Source of the DNA: Gaeumannomyces sp. JS-464
Taxonomy: Eukaryota; Ascomycota; Sordariomycetes; Magnaporthales; Magnaporthaceae
Direction: 5' to 3'
NCBI GenBank assembly: GCA_002197995.1
Contig: NGZR01000007.1
Coordinates: 826,399-890,398 of the forward strand
DNA: 64,000 nucleotides
Both the position numbers and the translations under genes were made by a program. The notes under the pieces are model-generated. The model saw nothing but the letters and a program-made list of their open reading frames with translations, made no database searches and was not told the DNA's origin. Of this stretch, positions 50,768-60,439 are shown piece by piece (the first letter of the stretch is position 1; every line of letters begins with the position of its first letter).

Positions 50768-52875
50768 ATGAGTGCCCCATCGGGCCACGGCGACGCTGAG
50801 GGCAAAAAGGCACCCATAAAACCCGAACCTGCCCTTGCCGGCCATACAGTGGACAATGACACCGATGTGGTCATCGGCACGCCGGCATCCGCCATGTCTA
50901 TCCACGGCCCAGCCGGCGACGAAAAGTCCCGCCGCTCCTTCCGAAGAGATTCCAGAACGTCCCCATGGCGCTAAGGGAGGAGACGAAGCGCGCGGCTGCC
51001 GGCGACCATGAGTCGGGAGACGAGCCAGCCGCAGCGGCGCTGTCCCGGACGTCGTCGGCGCGGTCACGCGCAGTCACGATAGTGCCCATGAGCCGGCGGA
51101 GGGGCCTCCTCGCGAGGCTGGCCTTCTTGGTCCCCGAAGTAGAGCGGCCCTATGAGTACACGCATAAATCCAAGTGGACCATTACCACCATAGTCGCTCT
51201 CGCTGGCTCGACTTCCCCTCTGGGATCGTCCATCTTTTACCGTTCGTCCAGACAAAGAAGAAAGAAACCACCCAAGCAAGACATGCACGACACAGCTAAC
51301 CAGGCAGCTTCTTGTCACAGCCGCCTTGGGGCAAATGGCGGTTGACTTGAAAACCACTGAGACAATAACGAACCTCACGGTTGCCGTGTACATGCTCTCA
51401 ATGTACGACAGGCACCCCTGCCTCAATCCCTTCAAAGTGTGACAGCTGGCTGACTACGACCATGATACATGGCACAGGTCCATATTCCCGCTGTGGTGGT
51501 GAGGAAGAGCCCCTTTGGTCCTTCCCCGGCTATTTTCTCCCTTTTCCGTTCCGGGCTCCGGACTAACCCATATCCGCACCGAACCTGCAGGTCTTCCTTT
51601 TCCGAGACCCTTGGCCGGAGAACCATCTACGTAATATCATTTGCTTTATTCGTTGTGTCTTCTATTCTGAGCGCAGTCAGCACCAACATCGCCATGTTGA
51701 TTGTCATGCGGGTGCTGGGAGGAGGCGCCTCGGCATCAGTCCAAGCTGTTGGGGCGGGCACGATCGCCGATATCTGGGAGCCGAAGCACCGAGGCCGTGC
51801 CATGGGGATCTTTGTGAGTCGACGCTGTTCCCAGAGTCTACTGCGAGTGATGGCTCCGTGGATCTCGCGCGACTAACAAGGCCTGTGATAAAACCAGTAC
51901 CTCGGGCCGTTGCTGGGCCCCCTTCTGGCGCCCATCTTTGGTGGAGCACTATCACAGAGATGGGGCTGGCAGAGCACCATGTGGTTCCTGGCCATCTACG
52001 GCGGGCTGGTCTGGGTCATGATCGTCTTCTGCCTCCCGGAGACGCTCGCCAGGAAGAAGCCGGCGGCCGAGCCCGAGGCGACGGCCAGCCTGCAGCGGAC
52101 GTCGACGCGGCAGTCCGTGTCGCGGCACACCAAGGCGACGGCGAGGGTTCTCAAGCGGGCGTTTGTCGACCCACTCAGCGTGCTCCTCTACCTGAGGTTC
52201 GCGCCCATCGCCGTGACCGTCATGTACGCGGCGGTCACGTTCGGGGCGCTGTTCGTGCTCAACATATCGCTGCAGTCGACGTTTGCGAAGCCGCCGTACG
52301 GGTACTCGGAGCTCGTCATCCGGGCTGCTGTACCTGCCGTCGTCGGTGGGCTACATCGTCGGCTCGCTGGTGGGCGGCGTGGATCGACAGCATCATGGCG
52401 CGCGAGGCGCGGCGGGCGGGCGGTACGACGCCGAACGGCGCACCTGGTGCTGCTGCCCGAGGACCGGATGCGCGAGAACGCGTGGCTGGCGGCTGTCCTG
52501 TACCCCGTCTCGCTCGTCTGGTTCGGGTGGACGGCCGCGTTCGGCGTGCACGCGGCGGCGGCGAGCGTGGCCAACTTCTTCTTTGGGTTCGCCAGCATGC
52601 TCGTGTTCGGGGCGGCGACCACGATGCTAACCGAGTTCATGCCGTCGCGGTCGTCGGCCGGCGTGGCCATCAACAATTTCGTGCGCAACATTTTTTCCTG
52701 CGTGGGCACGATCGTTGCACAGCCGCTGCTAAATGTGATGGGTGTCGGCTGGCTATGCACCATGGTTGGCGTTCTGTCCTTCGTCCTGGGCATAGTTTCT
52801 GTCTGGTCTCTCGGGCGGTTTTCTACCAAGTGGAGGATAGAAATGGACAAGAAGCTCAAGAATGAGGGCTCGTGA
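50768..52875 (+). CDS. MFS drug:H+ antiporter-like transporter (DHA1/QDR type)
   Basis: Exons 50768-51241, 51321-51402, 51478-51498 (21 nt), 51591-51813 and 51898-52875; about 590 aa. Hydrophilic head; EVERPYEYTHKSKWTITTIV before TM1; DHA1 motif A SSFSETLGRRTIYVISFALF split by introns; GGGASASVQAVGAGTIADIW and FYLGPLLGPLLAPIFGGALS in TM4-5; charged central loop; FGAATTMLTEFMPSRSSAGV and VRNIFSCVGTIVAQPLLN near the end. Expected in the plasma membrane exporting drugs, polyamines or weak acids; the substrate is not readable. Breaks: at least one at 50930-51000 and four within 52320-52445 that together restore frame. If real, the gene would be damaged in the central loop/TM7 region. First and last parts are fully conserved. 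Confidence 0.85.
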
Positions 52876-53673
52876 TACGGCCTTCTTTGTCTTTTTCGTC
52901 TTCCTGGGTCGTTGGCGGGACTCTGCTCGGCATTGCCTTTTTAAAATACCTCTAGCCACTATGATAGGACGAATACTCTTGCCTTGCCTCGAGCCGTTTG
53001 TTGTTTGGTAGACTTGAACGACACGGACCAAGGTTGATGCGCCTACATACTACCCAAGGTACCTACCTAGGCAGTCGGTTACGAGATTTTATTCCCATAT
53101 GGGTTAGTATGGGTTAGTAAGCATCGCCGCTCCAAATCAGGCCCGCTCAGTGATGCTCAGTGATGCTCAGTGATGCTCAGGGATTCAATCCCTCGTAACC
53201 AACATCACCTCGTCCTTCCACGACTTTGGTCAACTTTACGCGATGTATGCCACGGACGAGGGGTAGGCCGCCGCCAGCAGGATGGGGGCGAATGCGATTG
53301 GGCCCAGGGTCCGGTTTTTGGTACCCCTCCATTCTCTAGACGTTTAGGCGCCCGGCTTCTGGCTCCCTCTTCCATTCCCTCCACGTCCAGGCGACCGCTT
53401 CCCGCCTTTTACACTACGCATGCCGCAAGGCATCGTTGGTGGTCCTGCTGCCTCTGCTGCCTTTGCCACGTCCGCCTCCGCCCGCATCTGCTGCTGGGGA
53501 CCTGGGGCTTTAATCCGTCCCTATGAGGTCGCGACCGCCCACGCTCGTTCCCTACTTCCTACCGCTCGACAGTTTTAACCCCTCCTCTTCACCTATTTTT
53601 CTTAGCGGCCCATTTAGAAGCAGCCGCTTCTCACTCTCCTGATCTTAATTTTAATCAGCTGCCCGTAGTCATA
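52876..53673. other. Spacer after the MFS gene, with short repeats
   Basis: 800 bp without a gene. Contains TACCTACCTAGG at 53056-53070, two GGGTTAGTA units at 53099-53119 and the decamer repeat below. Confidence 0.55.
53144..53184. repeat. GCTCAGTGAT decamer, four copies
   Basis: Four tandem 10-bp units, the last with one change (GCTCAGGGAT). Two GGGTTAGTA units lie 25 bp upstream. Confidence 0.8.
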
Positions 53674-54001
53674 ATGCCTCCGAAGAAAAACGCAGAGGAA
53701 CTCCTCCGCAAAGGAAAAAGGAGGGGTTCTGGACAATGCAATGAGGGAATCGACGATTCTGCTGTCCTCAACAGGCCCACAGATAAGATACTGAAAAAAT
53801 ATAACCGTATAGTTGGCCTTTGGAAACAGTGCGTCCCTTTCTTTTTTTTTTTTTTTTTTCTCTTCGCGGACGTGATTCCTAGCCGTGGTTCTGCTAACAC
53901 TTTAACCATCCAGGTATGCTGAGGAGCACTTCACAGACGACCCCAGCCCGTACTGTAAAGGTCCAGGGATAGCTAATAAACCGAATGATATATTACAGTA
54001 A
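53674..54001 (+). pseudogene. Truncated N-terminus of a fungal mobile-element-type protein
   Basis: ATG 53674, exon to 53828, 85-nt intron (53829-53913, branch CTAAC, T18 run), exon to a stop at 53999-54001; 80 aa. Reads MPPKKNAEELLRKGKRR, then ILKKYNRIVGLWKQYAEEH. This is similar in style to the start of the fungal DUF3435/FluG-like tyrosine-recombinase proteins, which are several hundred residues long. The rest is missing, so it looks like a leftover 5' fragment. The family assignment is from memory and uncertain. Confidence 0.4.
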
Positions 54002-54002
54002 T

Positions 54003-54092
54003 GTGCGACGCGACAACTGCGGGAAAACCGGACATAACGCGCGCAATTGCCAGGAAGTTGAAGAAATGTCTGATGTATACAGTTCCGAGTAG
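54003..54092 (+). pseudogene. Zinc-knuckle tail of a transposase (fragment)
   Basis: Frame 54003-54092 reads RRDNCGKTGHNARNCQEVEE and ends in an acidic Ser/Glu tail with a stop. This matches the CX2CX4HX4C knuckle at the C-terminus of many fungal Pogo/Fot1-type transposases and gag proteins, with the first Cys absent. No transposase body is present upstream. It abuts the fragment at 53674-54001, so two unrelated element scraps lie side by side. Confidence 0.45.
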
Positions 54093-54252
54093 CTTCAATT
54101 GATGCCTGGTATTTGGGGTGGAATTGCGTCGATTGTCAAGAGGGCGTGGTTGAGTGTTGGGCTCGCTTGTGTTGCGTTTGCATGTGAACCACGTACCGAT
54201 ATGACGATATATGACTCCCTGACCCGTGACCACGACCCTTTGAACCCCAAGA

Positions 54253-57200
54253 TCAGCCCGTCTGCGGCTCGGTAGCCAACACAGGCGAGTCCCGAACCAG
54301 CTCACTCGCCTTTGCGCTCTCCAGAGCTGGATCGTCGCGCTCTGGCACGTGGAAAGGGTGGGCTCGGCCGGCCTCCAAGAAACGCTCCTTGCAGATGTTC
54401 CAATCGAGCTTCTGGAAATCAATCATGCTGGTCAAAATAGGGTCGCGGTGACGGAGCACATATTCGACCCCGACCGTTTGTCGAGCGAGGCGATAGACCA
54501 TGCTCAGCCGCCTCTTGCGACAAACCTCTGCCGACGAGGGGTTCCGGAAGCGGGCCACCCCGTCGGTAAAGCGGCTGAACAAAATACTCATGTAGAAAAC
54601 CAGGCACCTGGTTTGTTTCCAGCGAGTCGGTGGCTTGAATGTAACTGCTCTTCGGTCAAATCTGTCCATTTGGTGGTTGATAACCTACGTTTTGTCAGCA
54701 CGAAATTCTTTACTCCTCGAATATTAAATGCAAACCACCGGTTATAGTGAGTCGGATATTGAGAACGGCTGTCCTAATTACTTACCCACATGGAAGGATC
54801 CGATAGTGACTGGCCCTCTTCCCATCGACCCCGTGCATCGTCGTCCTGTTCTTCTTCACTTTTCCCCAACTTTTGAGCCAGAGCTCGGAACCACTCGTCA
54901 AGGATTTCGTCCAGGGACAAGGGTATCATCGACTCCATCGCCGAATTTAGGCAAGCTATAGCCGCTGCCGTATTCGGTTGGCACCCTGAAGAGGCCTTCA
55001 TGTCGCTTTGACGATCCAGCCCCTCGCAGCATGTATGCCGGAGGTTCAAGTCAACGAATTTTTGTCGGCGAATCAAGGACAGTAGTGCAAGCCTCGCAGC
55101 TGAACCTCCTCTTGTTTCGAAAATCGTAACGATCAACTCAACAGCAGTTATAACAGCAGTCATAAAAGACCAACACCCACGGATAAGCCCACGGCCAGTT
55201 CGTAATCGGTCACTTGGGTAAGCAATTGCTAAATCTGGTGTGCATCCTCTGGGAGAGCAGGGGCAGGAGCAGCCATCAGAAGCATCCGGGTTGATCGCAC
55301 GAGAATGTAGTATTTCGGCACATTTCCATTCATTCATGGGGCCTCCACTGAAAAGTCGGCAAGCCCCTCTCATAAGATGGAAAAGCGCCGTATGGCCCCG
55401 GGTATCAACTGCGTCCGAGTTTGCACCACAGTCGAGGAGAAACTCAACCAGCTCCGGGTCAGTTTCGTACCGGCTGACTGCACTCATCAGTGGGGTGTGG
55501 CCCTCGCTGGTCGTGTGGTTGAACTGGTCAAAGCCGTTCGAAACCAGTATTTTGGCCTCAGCCAAGGATCGAACGTGGTGCATGAGAGTGGTGTCTTGGG
55601 GGCCATTCTTTGTTGCTGGTATAAGGATGTTGACGTTCCCCATGTTCGAGATGAGGAAAGGGAAGATGGGGTCTCGAGGTGTGAGGTTGGGTGTCGTAAG
55701 AAGCTTTCTGATCGCGTTGGAAGCGTACCGCAAGCTACTCTCTGGACCATGTAAGCGTCGAATATTATCAATCGTGGCCTTGACTACGTCCCAGCTCATC
55801 CCATGCAAGGCGTAGTCGAGGAACGTCTGGTTGTGTGAGTGATCGCAGCGGGTAACATCAGCACCGGCCTCGAGCAGCGCTACGAAAGCGTCCGTGCTGT
55901 TCGTTCCTGCGGCATACATCAATGGAGTTATCCCCCGGATGTCTCCAGAGTCGATGTCGAGACCGGCCGCCACAAGAGCCTTGATATACACATGCGTGCT
56001 TTTATGCTCTGTCGATGCTGCAAAGTGCAGTGGGGTCTGCCCCAAGAAATTCGTTAAGGCAGTACCGGTGGAGGAGTTGACGGCTTCGAGCAGCTCATCG
56101 ATGCTAGTAGATTCTTTTTGAACTAGCTCGTGTGCTTCCGTCATCCCTCCATACCCTATATTAAATATCTTCTATTAGTGTTTTCCGGCAACACTAGGGC
56201 AGCTTACAGCGTGCCGATTAGTAAGAAATGCCTGTTCCGGATTTACCTGGATTCCTGTTGGCGAGGGCTGTTAGGAGTTTGACATATCCAAGGTCGGGAT
56301 CTTTTCTCCAAAAACAGTCGTGCAGTTTTGCAAAAGGCGGCGGCCAGCTTTTTACTTGTGGCTGGTCCAGCTCGTCGACGGCTAACCCATTGTCCAGGAG
56401 GGCCTTGACCAGAATCCAGGGGCTGTTTGTGTCATTGAGCCATTCCACCATCGCGCCTTGCAGGAAGCTGTAACGCGGTTGAAACAGATTCCAGTGTTAG
56501 AAATACGATATGTTGGATGCCATGGAACATTTTGTAGGTCGTAACTTGCCTGATATCTTGTGTTCCACCCTCCATCCCGAATTCACACATGAGGAGCCGT
56601 AGCAGGGTTTGTCTCTTGTCTGAGGCCAAATAGGACTCTAGAGCAACCCACTAGAAATTCCATGAGTGGTCAAATTAGCTTTCTACAGTACCTTAAGGTC
56701 CTTTGCTGGTCTCACCTTCACATATGTCATGCCTGTAGCAGTGACATGCCTGCGAAAATCTCCCGGGTTTGACCTATACAGTTCTCGGAAGCCCTTCACC
56801 GCCTCATCTAGCCTAATAGCACCGTTCTTCATGAAGTGAAGTAGCTCGAAGCCTCGGGATGTGTTCCGAACGATACGCTGAATTTCGAGAGATGGACGGA
56901 GAGAAAATTTCCCGCCGCTGTCCAAAAACTGTAGCTGTAGAATGGTGGCCAGCGGAAGTCCGAGCTGGGTGAGGCCGAGGGTGAAGGAAATGGAATATCT
57001 CCGCGCGCTGCAGTCGGCTTTGTCGCATCCCTGGAGGATGATGGACAGCGGCGTATAGTTAAACGACCAGAACTGCCGGCGCACCCTTCCAACAAGATGA
57101 CAGCGGCAGGAGCAGGCACGGACGGCACAGTCGTGCTGTCGTCGTCTGGGGCTGGGCCGTACAAGCTGCAGCTGATTCTGTGTCGTTTTCGCCACAGTAG

Positions 57201-57856
57201 GAGAGATAGCTGCCCCGTGTGCAGCGATGGTGGCGCCAGAGGATCCGGTGACCGGCTCTGTGAGGGTTCCGCAATCTCGAGTCTTTGTATGCTGCTAGCA
57301 ATGGACTTGATACCGTCGAAAACCGACTGTGTTTGAACGATCGACAGCAAGGACAGGTTTCTAGTGTCGTTAGCTTTATAAACGTGGCTTTTTCCAACGT
57401 TTTGTACAGGTTCGTCACTTACAGCTGCAAATCCTGCTTAGCTTTTTTCACAGACTGCCGGAGTGATTGCACTTCTTCCTCCCAGTCCCAAAATCGGACG
57501 ATGCCTTTGGCCTTTAAGACCGATAGCTTGGACATCGACGCGTCAGATTGCGCCTCGTCGACCGGAAACCGACGCTGTAGAGCCTCGAGGCCGATGAGGA
57601 CTTTGGCGCAGTCTCTGCGGCACTGGTTTAGGACGACCGGATGTCCGACACCCTCGCCGGCGTAGCTCTCTGCGCGCTCGACCATCTGTAAAACATGATG
57701 CAGGAACTCTAAATCGCCGATCAGCTCGTTGAACTGGGCCGCTGCGCCCGTAGCCGAATCGCGGATGCGGCGGAGCGTTTTGACCCCCGCGACGACCTGC
57801 GTGACCAGCGGGACGATGCCCGCCGCGCCGGCGACGATGCCAAAAACCTCGGCCAT
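54253..57856 (-). CDS. Ankyrin-repeat protein with STAND-type N-terminal domain
   Basis: Exons 57856-57423, 57360-56716, 56650-56550, 56467-56247, 56155-54786 and 54684-54253; about 1067 aa, all phases closing. Residues 1-145 resemble the helical SesA/HeLo-like N-domain of fungal STAND proteins (MAEVFGIVAGAAGIVPLVTQ). Middle: Cys cluster ACSCRCH and a beta-rich region (FSLRPSLEIQRIV) common in fungal ankyrin proteins. Then ankyrin repeats (GQTPLHFAAS, GITPLMYAAG, GHTPLMSAVS, GHTALFHLM). The tail is unrecognised. Intron 3 begins GC (56549) with GCAAGT. Exon 2 needs either one base added at 57264-57266 or a 60-nt intron ending there. Possibly a self/non-self or stress receptor; no NACHT ATPase is present. 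Function is not established. Confidence 0.75.
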
Positions 57857-60439
57857 CTCTAGTATCTAAAGACACTAGGTAGATGATTTGCAGAGTGGAT
57901 GGGAGAGGGTTGAGGTGGGAGACAAGCAGAAATAAGAAATCCCGCTGCCTTGAGGGTGATGGAATGCGGGGTCATCGCCGGGCATCAATTCGTTGCTGCA
58001 AAGACAGGCGGAAGGATCGAGGCACTGTAGTGGGATGGGTGGCATTCTGCCTATACGCCCCCGTTGGCTGGATGCCGACGTTTTCCGTGGCACAGGCAGG
58101 GCAGCTGCACCTGACATTTCCAAGCTTGCCACCAATGATGGGCGAAAATGCATCACTCAGCCACACCCCATCCCCTCCATCATTGCGCTGTCTGCCGAGA
58201 AATCTGCCTTTCTCAGCCCGGCCAGGTGGAGGCAAGTAGCCAAAGCGAATCCATGTGCCGGTTGCTGATAGGGCGCACAAGACAGGTAGCCACTCCTCGC
58301 TTGCTCGAGATCCCGTAAGCTGGTAAGGTCAAAAGACTATAGATCTTTGGCGTGGATGGAAAGACGGGAAAGCATAAAGACACGCACAGCAGTACTTGAA
58401 AACGCTTGAACTGTCTTCCCCCAGTTGCTCCCCTCTATGGGGCCATCTCGGCTGGTCATAAAGGGCTTTTCAGCCACTTCCCCGACAGCGGGCTGGAACC
58501 ATTTCGAATTGTAGGCCAGCTCGCAAGCGCTATTAGCCCTGTTTTTGCCATTGGAGGGGGTTAGAACGGCGAAGACGTCATGGCCGTACATGATGGGCGG
58601 AGGACGAGGTTTGGGTGAAGTACCAAATACTAAGTCGCTGGTTTTGGGCACTTTTCTGGGGAGGATGGGAGCAGGAGAGACGATTCGCAGAACAAGGAGC
58701 CGAGGGCGCCCATGGCTGTGTACCAGGTGGGTGGCAGACGGACCAGGCCCTTTCCACCACCTACAACTACAATGACCAACAACCGCGACCTGCAGCAAGC
58801 TGCCACAGTCCTGTTGGTGGTCCTTGCTTGCCGGTTGCATTGCTGCCGGGCAGTGTGCAGGATTTGACCAGCGGCAAGAGGGTGCCTAAAATGCTGGAGG
58901 CGGCTGCCATGGAGAGCACCAAGGCCAACGACCTTCTTGGCCTTGGAGCAGTCGATCACTGAGTGGACTTGATCGATCGACTGATTCCTGGATGGTCGTA
59001 AGCCGAGTCTTAGAGCTTTGATCTTATAGTCTGTAACGTTGGACAATGGCGTTAACTGCGGCTGGGTGCACTGATGCCATGACGAAGCTCCGACCCTTTG
59101 GGAGACCAGCAACGAGCTTGGACTCGAACTTGCTGTATATCTCGCAGAGTACGGGCTTAAGCTTGCAGAAGGTCGTAAAGGAAATGGCGAGGTGATCATC
59201 AGGGAAGTATATCAAGTCAGTGCCGAAATCGATGCGGGCTTGGGCGTAGCTTCAGCCACAGAGCATCGGGAAGAGCTCCTTGATATGTTGCTCGTACGCA
59301 GCTGCGTTGGTGAGGAGGCTCTGCAAGCGCCTCTCAAAGATGTAGCTGTCAGTGTAGACAGTGTTCTTGCCGTCAACCGCTCCTTCCAGATGGCGAACGG
59401 AGTGCCTCCGGTTCGGCCTTCGACCGCTGGAGCTCCTCCTCGTCCCCCTCCGGCTGCCGGGGGAAACAGCAAGGCTGCCGGGCAAACCGCTGGTGTTGCC
59501 CCGCATCGGCGATTGGCTGGATCGCAGCAGCTCCGCCGAAGCAGGGCTTATCGATAATAGATAAAGGCAAAACGGCTTGAAGAGTCCTTATCCGCTTCCG
59601 ATGTCGCAAGCCCCCGCGAAAACGATATTGTTTGACGGGAACGACGAACATGTAGCCTGGAAAGCAGGCGTGTGCCAGATATGCCTAGATCCTGGAGGAG
59701 GCATTTGGAAGGAGCACAGAGTCGCGGCAAGTTTACCCGAGTCCTGAAACGATGCCAAGTGCTATCTCAGGCTGATCACCTCCGACTCACCCTGTGCCGC
59801 CCCCTGCCCAGGTTGAAGCGGCGACAGCTCAGGGCCCGCACTCAATCCGGATTTGGGGTGTCGGGGGTAATTATTGAGGTAGCTACCTACTCTCTGCCAA
59901 AGCACGATATGCTCGGTGTATGAAAGGAGAAAAGGGGGGCCGTCCCCAGCAATCGGCAGCACTACACATGACGCCGACCACGCTGCAGAGCCAGCCGTCG
60001 GCTAACCACTCGGGTCCCCGTTAGAGAAGGCGTCAGACACGGGGGAAAACAAATAGCGACACAGCTCGGTCTTTGAAGCTGGCAAAGCCGAGTCGGTTCG
60101 AGTTCCAGCTCGCCGGCTCCGTGAGTCACAGCACACAAGCTGGCCTGGGGCGCGTCAAGTGGTGGTGGTTCGGGAACAGGTTGCTGCGAGATGGGTGCAT
60201 ATTAAAGCGGGCTTCTCTCCTACCCTCAGTCAGTGAGGTGCGCTTGATCGACATGCAGAGCCCGCTCAGAAGCCCGGCCACCTGCAGCCCCGTTGCGCTC
60301 TCATCAAATCCCACCAACAGCTGCGAACCCGACGTCCGGCGCCCATCCAATCAGCGAGACCGGTCAGGCCAGAAGCAGAAAAGACCAACAACAAAGGACA
60401 AAGGACAATAAGCAATAAAAACCAAAGCGAACCAGAGCA
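57857..60439. other. Divergent spacer ankyrin gene/PLP enzyme
   Basis: 2.6 kb. Besides the broken frame at 59024-59506, nothing is supported. A minus-strand open frame (58337-58840) has no recognisable domain. Confidence 0.5.
59024..59506 (-). pseudogene. Broken reading frame of unknown family
   Basis: One minus-strand frame reads coherently from about 59380 to a stop at 59024-59026 (FERRLQSLLTNAAAYEQHIK, then RIDFGTDLIYFPDDHLAISF, then SKFESKLVAGLPKGRSFVMA), interrupted once by TGA at 59252-59254. Composition is protein-like, not repeat-like, on both sides of the stop. The family is not recognised and no proper start is visible. It may be a relic of a host gene or an element. Confidence 0.35.

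Noticed and set aside
53144..53184. Short tandem array considered as CRISPR-like
   Set aside because: Ten-bp units with no spacers in a eukaryotic genome; a simple tandem repeat.
58337..58840. 167-codon minus-strand frame
   Set aside because: No conserved motif, intron pattern or composition to support it.
60080..60115. GGTTCGAGTTCC resembling a Pol III B box
   Set aside because: Spacing of the box is wrong by one base and no A box or stems lie upstream.
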